From Flavobacterium sangjuense (GTDB taxonomy: Bacteria > Bacteroidota > Bacteroidia > Flavobacteriales > Flavobacteriaceae), in NCBI RefSeq assembly GCF_004797125.1, contig NZ_CP038810.1, positions 2,604,001-2,668,000 of the forward strand: a stretch of DNA of 64,000 nucleotides. Reading direction: 5' to 3'. Positions 1 through 8,572 of the stretch are shown piece after piece (within the stretch, counting starts at the first letter, position 1; every line of letters starts with the position of its first letter). The position numbers and the translations under genes are program-made. The notes under the pieces are model-generated. The model saw nothing but the letters and a program-made list of their open reading frames with translations. It was not told the origin of the DNA and did no database searches.

Positions 1-233
1 AGTTCGATTGTTACCCAAGCAATACAGTTGAGATATATAACCGTTGGGGGATTTTAGTTTATGAAACTAAAAATTATGATAATCTTGGAAGAAGATTTGA
101 AGGAGTATCTGAAGGAAGAACTACTGTTAACAAATCAGATGAATTGCCTACCGGAACGTATTTCTACATCATTCAATGGACTGATGGTGGAGCATCTTAC
201 ACTAAAGACGGATATTTATACCTTACTAGATAA
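1..233 (+). CDS. C-terminal end of a T9SS type B sorted adhesin (5' partial)
   Basis: Frame 3 is open from the window edge to a TAA at 231-233 (76 residues). It reads as a gliding-motility-associated / type B C-terminal domain: an IYNRWG core, then [17 protein letters not shown] and a terminal GYLYLTR. The same landmarks occur in the 906-residue adhesin at 23036-25756 (IFNRWG, SEGRATV, ELPEGTYFYV, GYLYLTR). In T9SS substrates this domain routes the protein across the outer membrane. The body of the protein lies outside the window. The SprF-like gene follows 53 nt downstream, as in the second module. An in-frame ATG at 61 in another frame is a shadow of this gene. Confidence 0.9.
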   Translation, partial: FDCYPSNTVEIYNRWGILVYETKNYDNLGRRFEGVSEGRTTVNKSDELPTGTYFYIIQWTDGGASYTKDGYLYLTR

Positions 234-286
234 AACCCTACTAATTCCTGAGGGTTGAAAAATCCTCAGGATAAAAAATAGAAAAT

Positions 287-1198
287 ATGAGAACAAAAAT
301 TTTAATTTTCGCTTTGATGTTGACATGCTTCACTGGACTTGCTCAGCAAGATGCACAGTATACCCAATACATGTACAACACCATAAATATCAATCCAGGT
401 TATGCGGGGTCGAGAGGAGTTATGAGTATTTTTGGATTGCATCGTACCCAATGGGTAGGATTAGATGGTGCTCCTACTACTAATGCCTTTTCCATTAACA
501 CGCCTATCAATAATAGTAGACTTGGAGTAGGTTTGTCTTTAGTAAATGACCAAATTGGCCCGACTAGTGACAATACGATTTCTGCCGATTTATCATATAC
601 TATCCCAATGAATGAAGATTACAAACTATCATTTGGAGTTAAAGCTTCGGGGAATATATTCAATTTAGATACTGATAAGTTGACTCCTGCACAAGCTAAT
701 GATCCAAATCTTCAAAATTTCGACAATGAGTTTTCACCAAATTTTGGAGCCGGAGTTTACCTGCATTCAGATAAACTATACTTAGGACTTTCAGTACCAA
801 ACTTCCTGCAGGACTCTAAATACAACGATAATGATGTGGCTGTATTTCAGGAAAGAATGAATTTTTATTTTATTGGTGGATATGTTTTTGACATAGGATC
901 TTCAGTAAAATTCAAACCTGCAGTTCTAACCAAACTGGTAACCGGTGCTCCGCTTCAGGTAGATGCTTCTGCCAACTTCTTATTCTTTGACAAGTTAATG
1001 CTTGGTGCAGCCTATCGTTGGGATGCTGCAGTAAGTGGATTGGCAGGTTTTCAAGTAACTGATGGTTTATTTATTGGTTACAGTTATGACAGAGAAACAA
1101 CAAATTTAAGACGATTTAACTCGGGTTCTCATGAGGTATTCTTACGATTTGAGTTGTTCAACAAAGTTAGCAAAATGGTATCCCCAAGATTCTTCTAA
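287..1198 (+). CDS. PorP/SprF family T9SS outer-membrane protein (module 1)
   Basis: 303 residues with a signal peptide (hydrophobic segment ending near GLAQ, residue 19) and the family start QDAQYTQYMYNT, followed by INPGYAGSRG and FGLHRTQWVGL. The remainder is beta-strand-rich and ends in aromatic residues (SPRFF), as expected for an outer-membrane barrel. SprF of F. johnsoniae is needed for secretion of the adhesin SprB, and linked SprF-like proteins are thought to serve type B substrates. The gene sits between the adhesin tail and a PorE-like gene only 12 nt downstream, so the three are probably one operon. It is clearly paralogous to the gene at 22062-22988. Serving the upstream adhesin is inferred from position. 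Confidence 0.93.
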   Translation: MRTKILIFALMLTCFTGLAQQDAQYTQYMYNTININPGYAGSRGVMSIFGLHRTQWVGLDGAPTTNAFSINTPINNSRLGVGLSLVNDQIGPTSDNTISADLSYTIPMNEDYKLSFGVKASGNIFNLDTDKLTPAQANDPNLQNFDNEFSPNFGAGVYLHSDKLYLGLSVPNFLQDSKYNDNDVAVFQERMNFYFIGGYVFDIGSSVKFKPAVLTKLVTGAPLQVDASANFLFFDKLMLGAAYRWDAAVSGLAGFQVTDGLFIGYSYDRETTNLRRFNSGSHEVFLRFELFNKVSKMVSPRFF

Positions 1199-1210
1199 TA
1201 ACACAACATC

Positions 1211-3163
1211 ATGAAAAATAAAATTACATATTTAGTACTATTAGCTATCACTTGTGTGAATGGTTATTCGCAGGTTTCTACTAACAAAGGAGAAGTAAAA
1301 GGTAATAAAGAGTATGCAAAATACGCTTATATTGATGCAATTAAAACATACGAACGTATCTATGAAAAAGGATATAAATCGCCTGATATGTTGCTCAAAA
1401 TAGGTAACTCTTACTATTTCAATGCCGAATTAGAAAAGGCTAACAAATGGTATGCTGAACTTTATGCAACCAGTCCTGATCAAGAGCCTGAATTCTATTA
1501 TCGTTTTTCTCAAACTTTAAAAGCTGTAAAAGATAACGACCAGGCAGCTGTTATGTTAGCTAAGTTTTCTGAAAAAAGCGGGAATGACAGCAGAGCAAAA
1601 TTACTTGCTCAAAACAGAGATTATTTAGCCGAAATTAAAAAGAATTCGGGTCGATATAAAATTGAAAACGCTGGTATAAACACCAAGTATTCTGATTATG
1701 GAACAGCCTTTATGGGAACCAAAGTGGTATTCTCATCTGCCCGTGATACCGGAAATTTCTCGAAAAGAATTCACACTTGGACAGGTCAATATTTTACCAA
1801 TCTTTATGATTCTCCTATATCTGAAGATGGTTCACTTGGTGCTGTTGGAAAATTTGGTAAAAAATTAAACACCAAATATCACGAAGATACTCCGGCCTTT
1901 ACCAAAGACGGAAAAACAGTTTACTTCACCCGTAATAACTACCTTAGCGAAAGAGGTTATGATGCCAGTAAAGTAACTTTATTAAAAGTTTACAAAGCTA
2001 CTGTAGATAAAGAAGGACAATGGAGTAATATTACGCCACTTCCATTCAACAGTGACAGCTATCAAACGGCTCATCCGGCTTTATCACCAGATGAAAAAAC
2101 ACTATACTTTGCTTCTGATATGCCGGGAACACGTGGTCAATCAGATATATTCAGAGTAAAAATAGGTGATGATGGTAGCTTTGGTGCTCCTGAAAATTTA
2201 GGAGAATCAATTAACACAGCCGGTAGAGAAACCTATCCTTTTGTCTCTGATGATAACGAATTGTACTTTGCTTCAGACGGTCAGCCTGGTATTGGTGGAT
2301 TTGATATTTTTATCACAAGATTACCAAAAGACGGCAGCCTTAATTTTAGAGATGTACTAAACGTTGGAGAAGAAGCAAATAGCCCAAAAGACGACTTTGC
2401 CTTTATCATTAACTTTAAAACCAAAAAAGGATTCGTAAGTTCTAACAGAGATGGTGGACAAGGAAGCGACGACATCTATAAATTTGTAGAAACAAGACCG
2501 ATTTGGTGTGACCAAATTCTATTTGGTGTAGTTACAGATGAAGATACTAAAGCAATTATACCTAATGCTAAATTGATACTTTTTGATGAAAAATTCAATC
2601 AACTTAAGGAAACAACTTCTGATGCAGAAGGTAAATACGAGTTTACAGAAGTAATATGTGGTGCAAAATACTTTGTAAGAGCTTCTCATGAAGATTATAC
2701 AACCAAAGAACTTCCTGTAATTATTGGTACAGAAACAGGTAAAACGGAACTTAATATCGAGCTTAAAACTTCTACTTGTAAAGTTAAAATTGGTGACGAT
2801 TTAGCGAATTGTTTCAAAATCAATATCATCTATTTTGATTTGGATAAATGGAACATCAGACCAGATGCCGCTGTTGATTTAGCAAAATTACTTGATGTAT
2901 TGAACCAAAATCCAACAATGAAAATCAACATTCGTTCGCATACTGACAGTAGAGCTTCATTCTCTTATAACGATAAGTTGTCTAACAGAAGAGCCAAATC
3001 TACCAAAGATTGGTTAATCAAAAACGGAATTGCAGCTAATCGTTTAACCTCTGAAGGTTTAGGTGAAAACGAATTGGTAAACGGTTGTTCAGACGGTGTA
3101 AAATGTACAGAAGCAGAACACCAACTTAACAGACGTTCTGAATTTATAATTACAGCATTATAA
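1211..3163 (+). CDS. PorE-like TPR / beta-propeller / OmpA protein (module 1)
   Basis: 650 residues with a signal peptide (cleavage near GYSQ). TPR-like helices occupy about residues 30-130. PD40/WD40-like propeller repeats follow (about 150-425; motifs DTPAFTKDGKTVYFTRN, HPALSPDEKTLYFASD, SDDNELYFASDGQPG), then a carboxypeptidase-regulatory-like fold (about 435-525). A C-terminal OmpA domain (about 535-650) carries IRSHTDSR and NRRAKSTKDWL, the peptidoglycan-binding type. This order matches T9SS PorE, which links the secretion machinery to peptidoglycan. Several Flavobacterium paralogues accompany sprF-like genes, so this need not be PorE itself. It is the last gene of the module and is followed by a strong terminator. 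Paralogue: 20126-22051. Confidence 0.9.
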   Translation: MKNKITYLVLLAITCVNGYSQVSTNKGEVKGNKEYAKYAYIDAIKTYERIYEKGYKSPDMLLKIGNSYYFNAELEKANKWYAELYATSPDQEPEFYYRFSQTLKAVKDNDQAAVMLAKFSEKSGNDSRAKLLAQNRDYLAEIKKNSGRYKIENAGINTKYSDYGTAFMGTKVVFSSARDTGNFSKRIHTWTGQYFTNLYDSPISEDGSLGAVGKFGKKLNTKYHEDTPAFTKDGKTVYFTRNNYLSERGYDASKVTLLKVYKATVDKEGQWSNITPLPFNSDSYQTAHPALSPDEKTLYFASDMPGTRGQSDIFRVKIGDDGSFGAPENLGESINTAGRETYPFVSDDNELYFASDGQPGIGGFDIFITRLPKDGSLNFRDVLNVGEEANSPKDDFAFIINFKTKKGFVSSNRDGGQGSDDIYKFVETRPIWCDQILFGVVTDEDTKAIIPNAKLILFDEKFNQLKETTSDAEGKYEFTEVICGAKYFVRASHEDYTTKELPVIIGTETGKTELNIELKTSTCKVKIGDDLANCFKINIIYFDLDKWNIRPDAAVDLAKLLDVLNQNPTMKINIRSHTDSRASFSYNDKLSNRRAKSTKDWLIKNGIAANRLTSEGLGENELVNGCSDGVKCTEAEHQLNRRSEFIITAL

Positions 3164-3186
3164 TAAAACCCTAACAATCATACTTT

Positions 3187-3219
3187 AAAAAAGCATCCGG
3201 AAACGGGTGCTTTTTTTTT
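3187..3219 (+). terminator. Intrinsic terminator after the PorE-like gene
   Basis: The hairpin GCATCCG-gaaa-CGGGTGC has one G-T pair, with A residues on the 5' side and a run of nine T on the 3' side. It ends the module 1 operon. The nhaA promoter box starts at the end of the T-run. Confidence 0.85.
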
Positions 3220-3226
3220 ATCTTTG
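3219..3226 (+). promoter_or_regulatory. -7 promoter box of nhaA (TATCTTTG)
   Basis: Exact TAnnTTTG match ending 4 nt before the nhaA ATG. No TTG is seen at the expected upstream distance because the terminator hairpin lies there. The position implies a transcript starting at or next to the start codon. Confidence 0.55.
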
Positions 3227-3230
3227 AGAA

Positions 3231-4376
3231 ATGGAAATTACAAAACTCTTCAAAGATTTTTTTGAAAGCGAAAAAGCCGGAGGGTTTACATTAATTGCCT
3301 GCACCATACTTTCATTATTCTTAGCCAACTCCATTTGGAGTGAAAGCTATATACACATTTGGCATTTTCAACTAGGAAATCATTCGCTTGAGCATTGGAT
3401 AAATGACGGCTTGATGACCATTTTCTTTTTGCTGATTGGTTTAGAATTAGAACGCGAAATTTACGCCGGAGAACTTTCCAATATCAAAAATGCATTGCTG
3501 CCAATCTCAGGAGCATTGGGCGGAATGCTATTTCCTGCTGGATTGTTTTTACTTTTAAATTTTGGAACAGAAACCCAATCCGGAGCCGGAATTCCGATGG
3601 CAACCGACATTGCTTTTGCATTGGGAATTTTATCGCTTTTAGGAAATAAAGTGCCTACTTCACTGAAAATATTCTTAACCGCTTTGGCAGTAATCGATGA
3701 TTTGGGTGCGATTCTGATAATTGCGATTTTCTATACAGGCGATTTGAATTGGATGAACCTAATCATTGCTTTATCCATTTTTGGAGGTTTGTTAGCGCTA
3801 AACAGATTAAAAGTCCACAACCTAATTCCTTATTTAATCGGCGGTGTTTTTATGTGGTATTTTATGCTGAATTCCGGAGTTCATGCCACAATTACCGGAG
3901 TGCTATTGGCATTTGCTATTCCGTTTAGTAACGGAAGTGAAAAATCACCCTCCATAATTTTACAGCATTTTTTACACAAACCTGTAGCCTATTTTATTCT
4001 TCCGATTTTTGCATTGGCCAACACCGCAATTATAATCAATTCCGATTGGCATGCTGCTTTGTCCCAAAATTATACGCTGGGAATAGCTTTAGGATTAATT
4101 ATTGGAAAACCAATTGGCATTGCACTTTTCAGTTATTTAGCGGTGAAATTAAAAATTTGTTCCCTTCCAAATGACATCAATTGGGAAGCCATAATCGGAA
4201 TTGGATTTTTAGGCGGAATCGGATTTACGATGTCAATCTTTATTACGCTTCTCGCCTTTTCAGATGCAGAGCATATTGATAATTCCAAAATCATGATTTT
4301 GATTTCATCCTTAATCGCCGGAATTATTGGATTGCTTTTTTTAAAATCTACTTTGAAAAAGACTCATAATTTATAA
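3231..4376 (+). CDS. nhaA: Na+/H+ antiporter NhaA
   Basis: 381 residues, about the usual NhaA length, with roughly 11-12 hydrophobic segments. It carries the family signatures LIGLELEREIYAGEL, PMATDIAFALGILSLLG (D126) and VIDDLGAI (D156, D157). These correspond to D133, D163 and D164 of the E. coli protein, where the paired aspartates bind Na+ and protons. It exchanges cytoplasmic Na+ for protons at the inner membrane and supports pH and salt homeostasis. It is a single gene between a terminator and a convergent ankyrin gene. The start is the first ATG after a promoter box only 4 nt upstream. Confidence 0.96.
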   Translation: MEITKLFKDFFESEKAGGFTLIACTILSLFLANSIWSESYIHIWHFQLGNHSLEHWINDGLMTIFFLLIGLELEREIYAGELSNIKNALLPISGALGGMLFPAGLFLLLNFGTETQSGAGIPMATDIAFALGILSLLGNKVPTSLKIFLTALAVIDDLGAILIIAIFYTGDLNWMNLIIALSIFGGLLALNRLKVHNLIPYLIGGVFMWYFMLNSGVHATITGVLLAFAIPFSNGSEKSPSIILQHFLHKPVAYFILPIFALANTAIIINSDWHAALSQNYTLGIALGLIIGKPIGIALFSYLAVKLKICSLPNDINWEAIIGIGFLGGIGFTMSIFITLLAFSDAEHIDNSKIMILISSLIAGIIGLLFLKSTLKKTHNL

Positions 4377-4450
4377 ACGTTTGAAAATTCGCAGGGTTTT
4401 CTAGAGAAGAGTAAGCTTCGTAGTTGTTGCAAACCGCTGTTAGTGTGTGT

Positions 4451-5116
4451 TCATTCTAACAATTGTTTTAACTGTTTTTTTGTTTCTTCGCTAACATTTA
4501 ATCTCGGATAAATTTGGTTAACGTAATCATAAGCTCTTTCTCCATTTTTGTCTTTTATTTGCTTGTCAGCGCCTTTTTTTAAAAGCAACTCAACTGTCTT
4601 TAATTCTCCATTAAAAGCAGCTAACATTAAACCGGTTATCCCATCAACATCTCTTTGATGATTTAATTCAGCGCCATTTTTAATTAAGATTTCGACAATT
4701 TCAGTTGAACTAGTTGAGCAAGCTGTAATCAAACTTGAATGTCCATTTTCTGAATATCTATTTACATTGACACCTTTGCTAATAAAAAAATCAACTATTT
4801 TCCTATTGCCTTGAGCACATGAACTTTCAAAATAGCCTTGTAAACTTTTAAATCTCTTTGTCAGAACTAATTTTTTAACTGCTTTAAAATTATTTTTAAA
4901 AACTGCAATGTCAAGTGCATTTAAAGGCTCAGATGGCGATTTTGCTCTAATTGTTACATCAGCTTTTTTATCAATCAATTTATTGAACTCTTTAGTGTTT
5001 CCATTATAAATAGCAAGCATTAAAGGTGTCCAGCCTTCTTTGTGGTCATCCCATTTATCTTTATGGACAAAACTCAAAGAACTCAAAATAAATAAAATTA
5101 GAATCGTCTTTTTCAT
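4451..5116 (-). CDS. Exported ankyrin-repeat protein
   Basis: 221 residues. An N-terminal hydrophobic segment (residues 4-17) looks like a signal peptide without a lipobox cysteine. Four or five ankyrin repeats follow: GWTPLMLAIYNGN (about 28), NALDIAVFKNN (about 66), a degenerate unit with a QGNRKIVDFFISKG core (about 101), GHSSLITACSTSSTEIVEILI (about 125, trimmed here) and GITGLMLAAFNGELKTVELLL (about 159). Ankyrin repeats mediate protein-protein contacts; the partner is unknown. The gene is followed on the minus strand by intergenic DNA only. CorA lies 38 nt upstream on the same strand and could be cotranscribed. Confidence 0.85.
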   Translation of the reverse strand: MKKTILILFILSSLSFVHKDKWDDHKEGWTPLMLAIYNGNTKEFNKLIDKKADVTIRAKSPSEPLNALDIAVFKNNFKAVKKLVLTKRFKSLQGYFESSCAQGNRKIVDFFISKGVNVNRYSENGHSSLITACSTSSTEIVEILIKNGAELNHQRDVDGITGLMLAAFNGELKTVELLLKKGADKQIKDKNGERAYDYVNQIYPRLNVSEETKKQLKQLLE

Positions 5117-5154
5117 ATTATTCGTGTTATGGTGGGAACATTACTGCCAACTCA

Positions 5155-6225
5155 TCAATACCAATTCTTTCTTTTGAAATAATAAATCATTCCCAACAAC
5201 AATAAAAACATAAAGCCCAAAATCATAAAGTAACCATATTCCCATTTCAATTCGGGCATGTTTTCAAAATTCATTCCGTAAACACCAACAATAAAAGTCA
5301 GTGGCATAAAGAAAACCGAAACCACAGTCAAAGTTTTCATTATCTCATTCATCTTATGACTTTGGGTCGAAAAATAAAAACTCGATGCGCTGTCAAGCGT
5401 AGTCATATCGTATTCAATCTGCTCTAAAAGCTCCAAACTTTTTTGGTGCAAACGATCAAAAAAACTGTAATTATCAGGTTCGATTGCATTAAACACATTG
5501 TCGTCTTTCATACTTTTTATAGAATACAAAGAATCGCGCAAAGGAATGATAGAACGCTTCAAAAAATTATAATTATCCCGATGTTTTTCTATTTGCTCTA
5601 AAATTTTCGGATTGGTACTTGTCTTTGACAAATTAATCAAATCCTCTACTCTATCTTCTTCGTTTTCAATAGTTATATAGAAATTTTCCATTACGGCGTC
5701 GAGCAATAAATACAACAGATAATCCGCTTTTTTGTCTCTTACTATTCCGGAATGTGTGCGCATACGTTCCCGAATGTGGACAAAAAAATCACTTCTTTTT
5801 TCCTGAAACGAAACCAAAATTCCATTCTTCAAAAGAAAACTGATTTGCTCTACATTGATGTTATCACTATTTTCAATTGGCAATAACGACTTGATGTTAA
5901 AAAACAAAACATCGTGATATTCGTCTAACTTTGTTCGTTTAGTTGTATTCAGAATATCACCCAGCATAAAATTATCTACATTCAAATGGTCACCAATCGA
6001 TTTGATAATTTCAATATCATTCAGACCGTGAATATTGAGCCAATTAATTTTTGAATTGTCAAAGCACCTATATAGTTGGTCCGTTTTAAATTCGGCATAC
6101 TCTGTCAATTCATTGGTGTCATAAACAAACAACTGCATTTCAGTTTTTGTCGACTTATGACTTCCCGTATATTCTAAAATAGTGGGCTGGACTTTTCTTC
6201 CTTTTTTGTATTTAATTTTTCTCAC
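5155..6225 (-). CDS. corA: Magnesium/cobalt transporter CorA
   Basis: 356 residues: a large cytoplasmic alpha/beta and long-helix domain, then two C-terminal membrane helices. Between them sits the selectivity motif YGMNFENMPE (GMN at 317-319), diagnostic for CorA/Mrs2 channels. A basic tail (YYFKRKNWY) follows the second helix. CorA pentamers admit Mg2+ (or Co2+/Ni2+) down the membrane potential. The gene is divergent from hutI with only 68 nt between the start codons, so control regions must overlap. No convincing TAnnTTTG box was found on its own strand. Confidence 0.95.
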   Translation of the reverse strand: MRKIKYKKGRKVQPTILEYTGSHKSTKTEMQLFVYDTNELTEYAEFKTDQLYRCFDNSKINWLNIHGLNDIEIIKSIGDHLNVDNFMLGDILNTTKRTKLDEYHDVLFFNIKSLLPIENSDNINVEQISFLLKNGILVSFQEKRSDFFVHIRERMRTHSGIVRDKKADYLLYLLLDAVMENFYITIENEEDRVEDLINLSKTSTNPKILEQIEKHRDNYNFLKRSIIPLRDSLYSIKSMKDDNVFNAIEPDNYSFFDRLHQKSLELLEQIEYDMTTLDSASSFYFSTQSHKMNEIMKTLTVVSVFFMPLTFIVGVYGMNFENMPELKWEYGYFMILGFMFLLLLGMIYYFKRKNWY

Positions 6226-6239
6226 GAATTCTAAATTTG
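6206..6239 (+). promoter_or_regulatory. hutI promoter (TTG - 23 bp - TAAATTTG)
   Basis: The -33 TTG is at 6206-6208 and an exact TAnnTTTG box at 6232-6239. Transcription would start near 6243, giving a leader of about 50 nt. The box overlaps the upstream TTG codon that would extend the hutI reading frame, which argues for the ATG at 6294. Confidence 0.6.
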
Positions 6240-6293
6240 TTTAAATTTAATACTATTTCTTTTTTTAGAACTATTTTTACCAAAAATCATTTT

Positions 6294-7532
6294 ATGCAAA
6301 CGCTAATCATCAACATAAAAGAACTGCTGCAAGTCAGAGAAACTCCGATAGCTAAAGTTTCCGGAAGCGAAATGGCAATTTTACCAACAATTAAAAATGC
6401 TTTTCTTTTGATTGAAAATGATTTGATTGTCGCTTTTGGTCCGATGGAAGATTGTCCAAAAATAAACGCTGATAAAACGATTGATGCTGCAGGAAAAATG
6501 ATTTTACCTTCGTGGTGCGACAGTCATACACATATTGTTTATGTTGGCAATCGCGAGCAGGAATTTGTGGATAGAATCAATGGTTTGACTTATGAAGAAA
6601 TTGCCAATCGTGGAGGTGGCATTTTAAATTCTGCCAAAAAACTAAACGAAGCTTCTGAAGAAGAAATCTATAACCAATCCAAAAAAAGACTCGAAGAAGT
6701 TATCCAACAAGGAACCGGTGCAGTCGAAATTAAATCGGGTTATGGTTTGACGGTTGATGGCGAGCTCAAAATGCTTCGCGTCATTAAAAAATTAGCCGCT
6801 GATTATCCAATTACCATCAAAGCAACATTCCTTGGTGCTCACGCTTTCCCTTTGGTTTATAAAGAAAATCATGTCGGTTATATTGATTTATTGATCACTG
6901 AAATTCTGCCAAAAATTGCCGAAGAAAAGCTAGCCGATTATATTGATGCCTTTTGTGAAACGGGTTATTTTTCGGTAGCAGAAACCGAACGAATTATGGA
7001 AGCCGGAAAACAATATGGTTTGCGTTCCAAAATTCATGTCAATCAATTCACCGCTATCAACGGAATTGCAGCCTGTGTAAAGCACAATGCACTTTCGGTG
7101 GATCATTTGGAAATTGTAACCGATGAAGATATTGAAGTTTTAAAAAATACCGAAACCATGCCTGTGGCGTTGCCAAGCTGTTCTTATTTTATCAGCATTC
7201 CGTATACGCCAGCTCGAAAAATGATAACCGCTGGTTTACCGCTTGCCTTGGCTTCCGATTTTAATCCGGGAACTTCACCATCCGGAAATATGAATTTTGT
7301 GGTGGCAACCGCTTGTATTAAAATGAAAATGACTCCGGAGGAAGCTATTAATGCTGCCACTATAAATGGTGCTTATGCGATGGGAATTTCGGAAACTCAC
7401 GGAAGCATAACCATTGGTAAAAAAGCCAATCTCATCATCACAAAACCATTGAATTCATTTTATGAACTGCCTTATTCTTTTGGCACTGATTTGATTGAAC
7501 AAGTAATGCTAAACGGAAAGTTAGTTTCATAA
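6294..7532 (+). CDS. hutI: Imidazolonepropionase HutI
   Basis: 412 residues from the ATG at 6294. The frame is open from a TTG at 6237, but that codon lies inside the promoter box. This metal-dependent amidohydrolase opens 4-imidazolone-5-propanoate to N-formimino-L-glutamate, the third step of histidine degradation. Family motifs include the metal site DSHTHIVYVGNREQEF, VEIKSGYGLT, FLGAHAFP, the metal-binding HVNQF, and the C-terminal ASDFNPGTSPSGNMNFV. The next-step enzyme HutG lies about 1 kb away on the same strand. The histidase and urocanase genes are not in this window. Confidence 0.95.
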   Translation: MQTLIINIKELLQVRETPIAKVSGSEMAILPTIKNAFLLIENDLIVAFGPMEDCPKINADKTIDAAGKMILPSWCDSHTHIVYVGNREQEFVDRINGLTYEEIANRGGGILNSAKKLNEASEEEIYNQSKKRLEEVIQQGTGAVEIKSGYGLTVDGELKMLRVIKKLAADYPITIKATFLGAHAFPLVYKENHVGYIDLLITEILPKIAEEKLADYIDAFCETGYFSVAETERIMEAGKQYGLRSKIHVNQFTAINGIAACVKHNALSVDHLEIVTDEDIEVLKNTETMPVALPSCSYFISIPYTPARKMITAGLPLALASDFNPGTSPSGNMNFVVATACIKMKMTPEEAINAATINGAYAMGISETHGSITIGKKANLIITKPLNSFYELPYSFGTDLIEQVMLNGKLVS

Positions 7533-7570
7533 AAAAAGTCCTCTCGTAATACAACGAGAGGACTTTTCCT
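7533..7570. terminator. Bidirectional terminator between hutI and the coiled-coil gene
   Basis: A perfect 11-bp stem, AGTCCTCTCGT with ACGAGAGGACT, surrounds the loop AATAC. Seven A residues lie on one side and T-rich sequence on the other. It lies between convergent genes and can serve both. Confidence 0.88.
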
Positions 7571-7593
7571 TTTATAATTATTAAATAAGATGA

Positions 7594-8484
7594 TTATTTT
7601 AAGCTAAAGCTACTTTTTGAAACCAATTCTCCTTTGTCGAATACATTGACAAAATAAGTTCCTTTAGCAAAGTCTTTTCCTGGCAATTGCTCTTTTACGT
7701 TCACTGATTTGTTTTCATATTTTACGGTAGTTGTAAAGCTGTAAGTCAAAGACGTATCACCAAACGATACTGTTGCTTTTTCACCCAACACATTATTTTT
7801 TGGGTCAATTACCTGAACATAATAGGTTTTATCACCAGACTTGGCAATCTTGTTTTCTGCAATAGTAAAAACTATCTGCAATAAATCAGCTCTGCTTGAC
7901 TTGTCAGTCTCAATTTGTTTACCAGAACTTCTTTGTTTATAAGCCGCTGTTTTTAGGTTACTGACTGTCAGTTTAGAACCTAATTCAACCGTTTTGGATA
8001 GTTCTTCATTTTGTCCTACCAAAACCTGATTGTACTTCTTGTTGTCTTCTAAAACCACTGTTGTACTATCTAAGCTTGTCGTTAAGGTTTGATTTTGCTT
8101 TTTCAATACTTCAACTTCCTGCATCAAATTCTGCATTTTTTGTTCCATTGCTTTGTATTGCGTTCTGTATTTCTGTAATGAAGCATTGTCTCCTTTTGAC
8201 GCTTTCAAATCCGCCATCAGTTTTACTACTTTGTCTCTCTCTGCTATCAACTCATCCGACATAGAAGTGTTTTCGGCAATTGCTGCATCGTAAGTTGCTT
8301 TCAAATCCGCCAAATCTTTAAGAACGGATTCTTTCTCTGATTTAATTTCTACTACATTTTTCTCTAACCCTTTTGCGTCAGATGTTAATTTAAAAATGTA
8401 GATTAAACTTCCTATCAATAAAACTGCTAATATTCCAATAATAGCTTTTAGTTTTGAGTGATTGTTTTGATTTTCCATGGGCAT
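7594..8484 (-). CDS. Membrane-anchored coiled-coil protein of unknown function
   Basis: 296 residues; function not recognised. A short cytoplasmic N-terminus precedes one membrane helix (about residues 14-33). A long heptad-like coiled coil rich in K, E, L, A and Q follows (about 36-165), then a C-terminal beta-rich domain (about 195-296) with YYVQVIDPKNN and GTYFVNVFD. The layout suggests a periplasmic protein anchored in the inner membrane. The second methionine (8478) is an equally possible start. It lies on the minus strand between hutI and hutG but has no evident link to histidine degradation. Confidence 0.75.
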   Translation of the reverse strand: MPMENQNNHSKLKAIIGILAVLLIGSLIYIFKLTSDAKGLEKNVVEIKSEKESVLKDLADLKATYDAAIAENTSMSDELIAERDKVVKLMADLKASKGDNASLQKYRTQYKAMEQKMQNLMQEVEVLKKQNQTLTTSLDSTTVVLEDNKKYNQVLVGQNEELSKTVELGSKLTVSNLKTAAYKQRSSGKQIETDKSSRADLLQIVFTIAENKIAKSGDKTYYVQVIDPKNNVLGEKATVSFGDTSLTYSFTTTVKYENKSVNVKEQLPGKDFAKGTYFVNVFDKGELVSKSSFSLK

Positions 8485-8546
8485 TTATTTTTAATTATAT
8501 AATAATACTATATTCATATAGTAACGAAAGATAAGCATTTTTATTA

Positions 8547-8554
8547 TATTTTTG
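8547..8554 (+). promoter_or_regulatory. -7 promoter box of hutG (TATTTTTG)
   Basis: Exact TAnnTTTG match 18 nt before the ATG at 8573. It overlaps the TTG codon at 8552 that begins the longer open frame, so that codon is unlikely to be the translation start. No clear -33 TTG was found. Confidence 0.5.
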
Positions 8555-8572
8555 GCTAAATATTTTTTTCAG

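Noticed and set aside
61-258. 65-codon plus-strand frame at the window start
   Set aside because: It is out of frame with the clear type B sorting domain read in frame 3 over the same bases (ending GYLYLTR).
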